From Deltaproteobacteria bacterium (GTDB taxonomy: Bacteria; Desulfobacterota; Syntrophia; Syntrophales; UBA2210), in assembly GCA_016935875.1 (NCBI GenBank), contig JAFGQD010000029.1, positions 1 through 16,220 of the forward strand: a stretch of 16,220 nucleotides of DNA, written 5' to 3'. Within the stretch, counting starts at the first letter, position 1. Each line of letters starts with the position of its first letter. The notes beneath the pieces are model-generated. The model ran no database searches. It was not told the DNA's origin and worked only from the letters and a program-made list of their open reading frames with translations. The translations under genes and the position numbers were made by a program. Positions 1 to 5,267 of the stretch are shown piece by piece.

Positions 1-86
1 GGATGATCCATCTTGGTCAGGAGGCCTTTCAGGGCCGCCAAAGTATCCCGCTGAGGACCCTGTATTTTGGAAAATAAAAGGTTCAT
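1..86 (-). CDS. Unidentified protein, N-terminal fragment (cut by window edge)
   Basis: An open frame begins at an ATG (84-86) and runs off the left edge after 28 codons. An AAAGGA ribosome-binding site sits about 9 nt upstream of the ATG. The visible residues start MNLLFSKIQGPQRD and look like a soluble, slightly basic, amphipathic N-terminus with no signal peptide. It follows the ABM-domain gene on the same strand after a 69-nt gap, so it may belong to the same stress-response transcript. Too little is visible to name a family. The start is supported by the RBS; the function is unknown. Confidence 0.55.
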   Translation of the reverse strand, partial: MNLLFSKIQGPQRDTLAALKGLLTKMDH

Positions 87-155
87 AATCTAAAATCCTT
101 TTCACGATGTACCATGAGATGTGTGAATACCGTCCATCATGTCATGAATGGGACG

Positions 156-452
156 TTATTTTTTCACCATACCAATTTCCTCGTACAGAACGATTTCCGG
201 GGCGCCATCGAGGCAGGGGCCGAGGTCGGTCAACATTTTCTTGAAATGCTCGGTTGAACTGTGGGCTGTGAGAGCGTCTCCGTCCGTGTATTTTTCATAA
301 AAAACAAACTCTGTGGGATCGCTCAGTGAACGATTGAATGCGTAAACCAGCGTGCCTTCTTCCTGCTCCACATGAGGAAGTGCCGCTAAAACCGCTTTTT
401 GAAGATCTTCTTCCTTACCCGCTTGCGCTTTCATCTTCGCAATAACAATCAT
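156..452 (-). CDS. Antibiotic biosynthesis monooxygenase (ABM) domain protein, YgiN-like
   Basis: A small 98-residue protein of the ABM / dimeric alpha-beta barrel superfamily. Family features visible: an N-terminal beta strand (MIVIAKMKAQAGKEE), a helix containing LPHVEQEEGTLVYAFNRS, the strand-turn DPTEFVFYEKYTDGDAL, then AHSSTEHFKKML and a last strand EIVLYEEI. The length is typical for a single-domain member. Relatives include E. coli YgiN (quinol monooxygenase) and many cofactor-free oxygenases or heme-binding proteins, but the substrate cannot be read from sequence. The start is well set by GAGGAGG about 6 nt before the ATG. It lies 137 nt after the ygbA-like gene on the same strand, so a role in redox or nitrosative stress is an inference from neighbourhood only. 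Confidence 0.85.
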   Translation of the reverse strand: MIVIAKMKAQAGKEEDLQKAVLAALPHVEQEEGTLVYAFNRSLSDPTEFVFYEKYTDGDALTAHSSTEHFKKMLTDLGPCLDGAPEIVLYEEIGMVKK

Positions 453-589
453 TCTATTCCTCCTCTGGTATGCATGAATTTCACCTTGTTTATACTTAAC
501 AGTAATAAAAAAAAAGTAAATAGAAAAATCGAGGAGAAGGGAAGATAGACATCATAGCTGATGATCGATTTCCGAAGGTCATGCACAGG

Positions 590-910
590 TTATTTCCGTG
601 CGAGATAGTGCGCAGCTGACAAAACAGGGTGCCGATACAGCATACGGGGGCCGGCATATTTCATTACTGCTCTGATCTTTTCTCTCATATCCGGTTTGTA
701 GCAATGTACGGGGCATGTGGCGCACGTTGGTTTATCTTCCTGAAAGGGGCATTTTTCAAGGCGTTGCGCGGCGTAGTCCAGAAGCTCCCGGCACTCGGGA
801 CACAGCCTCCCTTTTGTACCGCCATGGTTTCCATGGCAGTACAGTTCAATCATCGCCTCAACGGTTTTATGCTCCCTCATCATTTTTGAGGTCATTCGAT
901 CGTGTTGCAC
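590..910 (-). CDS. ygbA: YgbA-like nitrous-oxide-stimulated promoter family protein
   Basis: A cysteine-rich protein of up to 106 residues, recognised as the YgbA family (named 'nitrous oxide-stimulated promoter family'). In enterobacteria this gene is induced by nitric oxide under NsrR; its biochemical activity is not settled. Diagnostic stretches are EHKTVEAMIELYCHGNHG, LCPECRELLDYAAQRLEKCPF, CATCPVHCYKPDMREKIR and MKYAGPRMLYRHPVL. Seven cysteines (25, 37, 40, 54, 63, 66, 70 from the GTG), including two CxxC pairs, suggest a metal or Fe-S site. The start is uncertain: GTG at 910 and ATG at 895 both lack a good ribosome-binding site, and an in-frame stop lies five codons upstream of the GTG. 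It sits downstream of hcp, the Fe-S protein and the small membrane gene on the same strand, and its NO-related role fits that setting. Confidence 0.88.
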   Translation of the reverse strand: MQHDRMTSKMMREHKTVEAMIELYCHGNHGGTKGRLCPECRELLDYAAQRLEKCPFQEDKPTCATCPVHCYKPDMREKIRAVMKYAGPRMLYRHPVLSAAHYLARK

Positions 911-934
911 ATTGACAGACCGTCACCGCCTTAT

Positions 935-962
935 GGGGAAGATTTGCGTGACCCCATTCCCC
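935..962. repeat. Inverted repeat GGGGAA-N16-TTCCCC
   Basis: A perfect 6-bp inverted repeat with a 16-nt spacer lies in the 71-nt gap between the small membrane gene and the ygbA-like gene. An alternative pairing (TGGGG with CCCCA) is also possible. Neither strand has a T-run after it, so it does not qualify as an intrinsic terminator. It could stabilise the 3' end of the upstream transcript or attenuate read-through; this is inference. Confidence 0.3.
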
Positions 963-981
963 TGAAGATAAAAGGGAGGGA

Positions 982-1143
982 TCAATCTTCCTTATCTGTG
1001 TTCAATGGATCTTCGATACTCTTTTTATCCGCCACCTGGCAGGCTTGTTTCATTCAGGTGGATATGCCCATCTTGGGCAGGATAATGGCCTGGAGCGCAT
1101 ACCAGACGGCAATGAACGCGAGCATAATTAAAATTTGTTTCAT
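982..1143 (-). CDS. Small membrane-anchored peptide, probable selenoprotein (in-frame UGA)
   Basis: The ATG at 1143 is preceded by GGAGGT with 9-nt spacing. The first 29 codons encode a hydrophobic segment (about residues 4-22, ILIMLAFIAVWYALQAIIL) followed by PKMGIST, then TGA at 1054-1056. The frame stays open for 23 more codons (MKQACQV..., ending DKED) to a TGA at 982. A hairpin CTGCC-AGGT-GGCGG starts exactly 11 nt after the first TGA, the geometry of the E. coli fdhF SECIS, so I read that TGA as selenocysteine. The product is then 53 residues with one TM helix, Sec30 and Cys35 (U-x4-C) and a charged tail. Basic residues after the TM suggest the Sec/Cys side is cytoplasmic, facing Hcp and the Fe-S protein. 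If the UGA is a true stop, the gene is 1054-1143 and 29 aa. An in-frame ATG at 1152 lies directly against the SD and is disfavoured. Family unknown to me; function probably redox. Confidence 0.62.
1029..1042 (-). promoter_or_regulatory. Candidate bacterial SECIS hairpin
   Basis: On the minus strand CTGCCAGGTGGCGG folds into a 5-bp stem (C-G, U-G, G-C, C-G, C-G) closed by the tetraloop AGGU. The stem begins after 11 nt counted from the UGA, and the GGU of the loop lies at positions 21-23 counting the U of UGA as 1. In E. coli fdhF the stem also begins after 11 nt and the loop GGU is at 22-24. A G in the first two loop bases and short distance to the UGA are the recognised features for SelB binding. 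This is direct reading of the sequence plus known SECIS rules; SelB binding is inferred. Confidence 0.6.
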
Positions 1144-1217
1144 ACCATTCATACCTCCACTACTATTTCTGTATTCGAGAAGAAAATATGTGTCTTTCTC
1201 TCCTTCCCCCTGGTTTC

Positions 1218-1967
1218 TTATGAGTGCTTCAAGATTGTTCCTCTTGTACTCAACACCACCTCTTCCATGGGAATTTCCTTGCCTGCCGCCTCCATTCCTT
1301 TTTTTACGATCATGGGAAGGCCGGAACAGCAGGGAACCTCCATCACAACGGTCGTTACGCTCTTGATGTCCGCGGTTCTGAAAACATCCGCAAACTTGCG
1401 TATATAATCCTGGACGTCGTCGAACTTCGGACATCCCATCATGACGACCTTCCCCTTCAGAAGATCCCGGTGAAGGGTGGGAAAGGCGACGGCCGTGCAG
1501 TCTGCAAGGATAAGAAGATTCGAACCCTTAAGAAAAGGGGCGTTCGCCGGTACAAGTCGTATCTGGACAGGCCAGTGCGTGAGAGACGATTTGCTCCCGA
1601 TTTCCATTATATCGGCAGGCCTGTTTGCCTCCTGGCAGGATGTAAGAGTTTCAAAGGTCTGGATAGTGGTTGAGGGGCATCCGCAGTGCAGGGTGTCTAT
1701 TGTGTCACCCATATCGCTTTCCTTGCCTGTAAGATATTTACTGACCGACTCTTTGTCAAACGCTTCCGCTTCCCGCTCGATTATTCTGAGTGCCCCGGTG
1801 GGGCATTCTCCGATACAGGCACCAAGGCCATCACAATATCTGTCAGAGACAACCCGTGCCTTGCCGTCAATGATCTGCAAGGCACCTTCGGCACACCCCG
1901 GGACACAGTTTCCGCACCCGTCACACAACTCTTCATCAATCTCGATTATTTTGCGTACTGTTTTCAT
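1218..1967 (-). CDS. 4Fe-4S binding protein paired with Hcp (ferredoxin-like N-domain plus Cys-rich C-domain)
   Basis: A 249-residue cytoplasmic protein starting 7 nt after hcp, so almost surely co-transcribed and a likely electron-transfer partner (inference). The N-terminal ~65 residues are a two-cluster ferredoxin fold. The first motif is complete (C15, C18, C21, C25). The second reads CDGLGACIGECP with C45, C51 and C55, but Leu48 replaces the second Cys, which would leave a [3Fe-4S] cluster, a [4Fe-4S] with a non-Cys ligand, or no cluster. The remaining ~160 residues form a second domain with Cys in conserved-looking places: C95-G-C97, C111, ADC157, MGC179P and adjacent C213-C214. These could hold another cluster or a redox disulfide. 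No signal peptide or TM segment is visible. Proteins of this layout often accompany anaerobic hcp genes; no enzymatic activity is known to me. Stop is TAA. Confidence 0.85.
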   Translation of the reverse strand: MKTVRKIIEIDEELCDGCGNCVPGCAEGALQIIDGKARVVSDRYCDGLGACIGECPTGALRIIEREAEAFDKESVSKYLTGKESDMGDTIDTLHCGCPSTTIQTFETLTSCQEANRPADIMEIGSKSSLTHWPVQIRLVPANAPFLKGSNLLILADCTAVAFPTLHRDLLKGKVVMMGCPKFDDVQDYIRKFADVFRTADIKSVTTVVMEVPCCSGLPMIVKKGMEAAGKEIPMEEVVLSTRGTILKHS

Positions 1968-1974
1968 TTGGAAA

Positions 1975-3609
1975 TTATACTCCTTTTATCATTGCTTCAA
2001 CATCGGCCTGAACGTCTCTGATCGACTTGATATCGAATTTATCCACAAGAACACTGAGGACGTTTGGCGATAAGAATGCCGGCAGTGTCGGTCCCAGGCG
2101 GATACCTTTAACTCCGAGGGAGAGCAGGGCCAGCAGCACTGCCACGGCCTTCTGCTCATACCAGGCAATATCGTAAGAGATAGGGAGGTCATTGATATCT
2201 TCGAGCCCGAAGACCTCCTTCAACTTCAAGGCAATAACGGCAAGAGAATAACTGTCGTTGCACTGGCCCGCATCAAGCACCCTGGGGATGCCGCCAATAT
2301 CGCCGAGGTCAAGCTTGTTATAGCGATACTTCGCGCAGCCTGCGGTAAGTATCACCGTATCCTTGGGAAGCTCGCGGGCGACATCGGTGAAGTAGCTTCT
2401 TGTTTTATGACGTCCATCACAGCCGGCCATGACGATAAAACGCTTGATTGCTCCGGATTTTACGGCCTCCACGACCTTGTCGGCCAGTTCAAGAACCTGA
2501 TTATGGGCAAAGCCGCCCACGATCTCACCGGTTTCGATCTCAACCGGGGGGGTGCACTTTTTTGCCAGCTCTATCATTCCGGAAAAATCTTTTACACCGC
2601 CTTCCGGCCTGTCAGGAATATGCACTACTCCGGGATACCCTGCCATCCCCGTTGTGAAGATCCTTTCTTTGTACGAATCCTTGACCGCTATTATGCAGTT
2701 GGTTGTCATGAGTATGGGACCGTTAAAGGATGCGAATTCTTCTCCCTGTCTCCACCATGAATTTCCGTAATTGCCCACGAAATGGGAGTACTTTTTAAAT
2801 GCGGGATACGAGTTGGCAGGCAGCATTTCGCCATGGGTGTATACATCCACTCCCGTTCCTTCGGTTTGTTCCAGAAGCTCTTGCATATCCTTGAGATCAT
2901 GACCGGAGATCAGGATCCCGGGATTGCTACTGACACCGATATTGACCTTGGAAATCTCAGGATTTCCGTAGGCAGCTGTGTTCGCCTTGTCAAGAAGGGC
3001 CATTCCGGTTACGGCACATTCTCCGGCCCTCATGACCATTGCCACCATTTCGTCAACGGTCATATCTTTTGTTGTGGAGGCAAGGGCTTCCATCAGGAAG
3101 TCATAGATCTTTTCATCCTCAAGGCCGAGGACAGCCGCGTGATCCACATAGGCGGCAATGCCCTTCAGTCCATAGATCAGAAGCTCTCTGAGCGAACGGA
3201 CATCTTCATTTTCTGTGGACAGGACACTCACCTCTGAAGACTTTTTGCCGAATTCGGCAACATCATCCGAGAACCACACGGCACAGTCGTGCAACTCTCC
3301 AGAAATATTACCTTCACATTTTTTCTTTAATTCGTTCCGGAGCTTCAATCCCTCTTTGATGAGTGCGATCAGTCTGTCATTGTCAAAGTTTGCATTTGTG
3401 ATTGTTGCAAAAAGAGCCTGTGCTATAAATAATCCGTATTTCCTGTCTGACGTTCCTGTCTCTTTTGCCTTTTCGCCATAGATCGAGAGTCCTTTTAAAA
3501 CATACATGAGCAGATCCTGAAGATTCGCTGTTTCTTCCGTTTTGCCGCAGACACCCTTTACGCTGCACCCCGTGTTTTTTGCCGTTTCCTGACATTGATA
3601 ACAAAACAT
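1975..3609 (-). CDS. hcp: Hybrid-cluster protein (hydroxylamine reductase / NO reductase), class I
   Basis: Cytoplasmic metalloenzyme that reduces hydroxylamine in vitro and is thought to reduce NO to N2O in vivo under anaerobic nitrosative stress. The frame is open further upstream, but the start is set at 3609: it gives the canonical MFCYQCQETA N-terminus and has AAGGAGG ideally spaced before the ATG. The 544-residue length matches class I enzymes. The N-terminal cluster ligands are C3, C6, C15 and C21 (CX2CX8CX5C spacing). All hybrid-cluster ligands are present: H237, E261, C305, C397, C425, C450 and E485, each offset 7-9 residues from D. vulgaris Hcp. First gene of a minus-strand operon with the Fe-S protein and the small membrane gene, divergent from the Crp/Fnr regulator. 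Likely controlled by that regulator through the palindrome at 3685-3698. Confidence 0.97.
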   Translation of the reverse strand: MFCYQCQETAKNTGCSVKGVCGKTEETANLQDLLMYVLKGLSIYGEKAKETGTSDRKYGLFIAQALFATITNANFDNDRLIALIKEGLKLRNELKKKCEGNISGELHDCAVWFSDDVAEFGKKSSEVSVLSTENEDVRSLRELLIYGLKGIAAYVDHAAVLGLEDEKIYDFLMEALASTTKDMTVDEMVAMVMRAGECAVTGMALLDKANTAAYGNPEISKVNIGVSSNPGILISGHDLKDMQELLEQTEGTGVDVYTHGEMLPANSYPAFKKYSHFVGNYGNSWWRQGEEFASFNGPILMTTNCIIAVKDSYKERIFTTGMAGYPGVVHIPDRPEGGVKDFSGMIELAKKCTPPVEIETGEIVGGFAHNQVLELADKVVEAVKSGAIKRFIVMAGCDGRHKTRSYFTDVARELPKDTVILTAGCAKYRYNKLDLGDIGGIPRVLDAGQCNDSYSLAVIALKLKEVFGLEDINDLPISYDIAWYEQKAVAVLLALLSLGVKGIRLGPTLPAFLSPNVLSVLVDKFDIKSIRDVQADVEAMIKGV

Positions 3610-3651
3610 GTGTTGTCCTCCTTGTCTAAGATTGATTGGTGTTATTGTTGA

Positions 3652-3698
3652 TTGCCAAGTTATATTAAAGAACATTACATAACCTTGACTTATGTTAA
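3652..3698 (-). promoter_or_regulatory. hcp promoter with Crp/Fnr (HcpR-like) site
   Basis: An FNR-like palindrome TTGAC-TTAT-GTTAA (3685-3698, one mismatch from perfect) lies in the divergent spacer. An overlapping symmetric pair ACATAA-N7-TTATGT covers 3677-3695. On the minus strand a -10-like TATAAC is at 3664-3659, predicting a start near 3652 with the palindrome centred about -40. That is the class II activator position, where a Crp/Fnr protein replaces a -35 element; indeed no good -35 is seen. The site matches the TTGAC half-site expected from the regulator's recognition helix. Sequence is direct; activation is inferred. Confidence 0.6.
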
Positions 3699-3713
3699 GA
3701 AGTGATGATATTT
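3685..3713 (+). promoter_or_regulatory. Putative promoter of the Crp/Fnr regulator gene, overlapping its operator
   Basis: TTGACT at 3685-3690 resembles a sigma70 -35 box and GATATT at 3707-3712 a -10 box, with 16 nt between. The -35 lies inside the palindrome, so the bound regulator would repress its own gene while activating hcp. The predicted leader is only about 12 nt, just enough for the AAGGA at 3721-3725. Inference from spacing only. Confidence 0.4.
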
Positions 3714-3730
3714 CTCAAAAAAGGATCAAA

Positions 3731-4423
3731 ATGATGACCAATTGTATAGATGTTTTGTCGAAGAGCCAGCTCTTCGGCGGGGTATCAGAAGATCACCTGA
3801 AAAAAATTTCTCGCATATCTGTCGAAAGGCACTTCAACAAGGGAGCGATGATATTTTTTGACGGTGATGAGGGTAATGGTTTTTATCTTATCGTAACGGG
3901 TGCGGTAAAGGTGTACAAATTGTCACCCGAAGGCAGAGAACAGATTCTTCATATCGTTTCGGAGGGAGGCGCCATAGGAGCGGTTCCGGTTTTTTTCGGG
4001 GAGTCGTTTCCAGCCAATGCTCAGGCTATTTCAGAGAGCCGACTTATATTTTTCCCAAGAACCAAGTTTGTTGATCTTATAACAAACAACCCCTCTTTGA
4101 CAATGAATATTCTGGCGGTTCTCTCAATGAGACTTCGCGAATTTACTATCCAGATAGAAAACCTGTCTTTGAAGGAAATCCCCGGAAGACTGGCCGCATA
4201 TCTGCTTTACCGGTCGGAGGAACAGGGCAACAAAGACCTCATTAAACTGAATATTTCAAAACTACAGATTGCAAACATCCTGGGCACTGGCCCGGAATCA
4301 CTGTCAAGAGCCTTGGGGGACATGAAGAACAGAAAACTGATAGAGGTTGACGGATCCACTATCAGAGTGATCGACCGGGGCGCGTTGGAAGCGCTTGCCC
4401 AAGAAGGTAAAAATTCCGGGTGA
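3731..4423 (+). CDS. hcpR: Crp/Fnr-family transcriptional regulator, probable HcpR
   Basis: A 230-residue Crp/Fnr protein: effector beta-barrel at about residues 12-120 (LFGGVSEDHLKKI, GNGFYLIVTGAVKVYKLSPEGRE), dimer helix about 121-147, and winged HTH about 150-215. The recognition helix has PESLSRAL, with E189, S192 and R193 in the E-x-x-S-R arrangement that lets FNR read TTGA half-sites. There is no N-terminal Cys cluster like FNR (only Cys5), so it does not sense O2 by an FNR-type [4Fe-4S]; HcpR proteins are known to use heme to sense NO. The start is placed at 3731 because AAGGA lies 5 nt upstream; ATG 3734 is an equal option. A longer in-frame start at 3692 would put the N-terminus inside the operator. 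Its place divergent from hcp is typical of HcpR in sulfate-reducer relatives, the main reason for the name. Confidence 0.82.
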   Translation: MMTNCIDVLSKSQLFGGVSEDHLKKISRISVERHFNKGAMIFFDGDEGNGFYLIVTGAVKVYKLSPEGREQILHIVSEGGAIGAVPVFFGESFPANAQAISESRLIFFPRTKFVDLITNNPSLTMNILAVLSMRLREFTIQIENLSLKEIPGRLAAYLLYRSEEQGNKDLIKLNISKLQIANILGTGPESLSRALGDMKNRKLIEVDGSTIRVIDRGALEALAQEGKNSG

Positions 4424-4447
4424 AAGATCTTTACGGAATTGTCATTG

Positions 4448-4467
4448 TTCCAGAATATAGTCTGGAA
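4448..4467. repeat. Perfect inverted repeat TTCCAGA-N6-TCTGGAA
   Basis: A 7-bp perfect inverted repeat with a 6-nt spacer sits between the regulator stop (4423) and the first gene of the export operon (4501). There is no T-run after it on either strand, so an intrinsic terminator is unlikely. Its symmetry and place, about 35 nt before the next start codon, fit an operator or an RNA hairpin in the operon leader. No matching regulator is encoded nearby other than the Crp/Fnr protein, whose site is different. Confidence 0.4.
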
Positions 4468-4500
4468 GGGCGATTGTAGGTTCTGATGGGGGAATACACT

Positions 4501-5259
4501 ATGGCAAAAAAGATGATGCTTTTTTTGTGGCTGGTTTTATTTCTGTATGTTCCGGCTTCTGGTGTTTACGCGCAAGATGGTATGGCTCTTGTGGAGGCCG
4601 GTTTCGATTATATGCGGGGCAAAACCTCTATTTCGACGGTGATAATGACCATCCATCGCCCTGATTGGCAGAGGACCATGACAATCAAGGCATGGACTAA
4701 GGGGCAGGAAGACAGCATTTTCCGGATCATTGCGCCGGCCCGAGATAGTGGTAACGGTACGCTCAAGAGAGGCCGGGAGATGTGGACGTATAATCCCAAG
4801 ATCAACCGGGTGATCAAGATTCCGCCCTCAATGATGTCCCAGGCCTGGATGGGATCGGATTTTTCCAATAACGACCTCTCCAAGTCCGAAAGTCTGATCA
4901 ATGATTATACCCATACAATTGTCGGTGACGAGACACATGAAGGGAAAAAGGTGTATGTAATCAAGTCTATGCCGAAGCCGGAGGCACCAGTGGTGTGGGG
5001 TATGCAGAAGCTCAAGATTCGGGAGGACTATATTTTTTTAGAGCAGGGATTTTATGATGAAGATCTTCAGCCGGTTAAGATAATGACCACGCTGCAGATT
5101 CGGCAGCTGGGAGGCAGGCTGTTTCCCGTGGTATGGAAAATGCAAAAGACTGATGCAGAAGATGAATATACCATGCTGGAATACAAGGAACTTGTTTTTG
5201 ATACAGATTTCCCGGACAGATTATTGACGGTGGCTTCTTTAAAAACTTCTGCAAGGTGA
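4501..5259 (+). CDS. LolA-like outer membrane lipoprotein-sorting family protein (secreted)
   Basis: A 252-residue periplasmic protein with a clear signal peptide (MAKKMMLFLWLVLFLYVPAS, cleavage probably after GVYA, residue 24). The mature part has the beta-rich LolA/LolB-like fold signature of the 'outer membrane lipoprotein-sorting protein' family: MRGKTSISTVIMTIHRPDW, FRIIAPARDSGNGTLKRG, REMWTYNPKINRVIKIPPSMM and SDFSNNDL. These proteins are thought to carry hydrophobic cargo between membranes and occur with FtsX-type ABC or RND exporters. The start is placed at 4501 (GGGGGA about 8 nt before) rather than the in-frame ATG at 4486, because it gives a compact signal peptide. Only 8 nt separate its stop from the first permease, so it is part of that operon. 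The cargo is unknown. Confidence 0.87.
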   Translation: MAKKMMLFLWLVLFLYVPASGVYAQDGMALVEAGFDYMRGKTSISTVIMTIHRPDWQRTMTIKAWTKGQEDSIFRIIAPARDSGNGTLKRGREMWTYNPKINRVIKIPPSMMSQAWMGSDFSNNDLSKSESLINDYTHTIVGDETHEGKKVYVIKSMPKPEAPVVWGMQKLKIREDYIFLEQGFYDEDLQPVKIMTTLQIRQLGGRLFPVVWKMQKTDAEDEYTMLEYKELVFDTDFPDRLLTVASLKTSAR

Positions 5260-5267
5260 TGTGAATC

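Noticed and set aside
131..158. Hairpin CGTCC/GGACG at the end of the ABM-domain gene
   Set aside because: Imperfect stem with a bulge, overlapping the stop region, no T-run; not supportable as a terminator.
489..520. Promoter for the ABM-domain gene (TTTACT and TATAAA on the minus strand)
   Set aside because: The spacer is about 20 nt within an A/T-run, too long and too AT-biased to be trusted.
935..962. Intrinsic terminator after the small membrane gene
   Set aside because: A good inverted repeat but a 16-nt loop and no T-run on either strand; kept only as a repeat.
902..1366. A 154-codon plus-strand open frame opposite the small membrane gene
   Set aside because: It is antisense to well-supported genes, has no ribosome-binding site and is a low-complexity, Phe/Pro/Ser-rich translation typical of a shadow frame.
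1054..1434. A 126-codon open frame on the minus strand ending at the same TGA as the small membrane gene
   Set aside because: Its first ~95 codons overlap the Fe-S protein gene out of frame and have no protein-like pattern; only its end, from the SD-preceded ATG at 1143, is a plausible gene.
3610..3675. Longer N-terminus for Hcp from 3675
   Set aside because: The canonical MFCYQC start at 3609 has a strong SD; the extra 22 residues would come from the promoter and leader.
3692..3730. Longer N-terminus for the Crp/Fnr regulator from ATG 3692
   Set aside because: This ATG lies inside the palindrome and the putative promoter, has no SD, and adds residues not typical of the family; AAGGA supports 3731.
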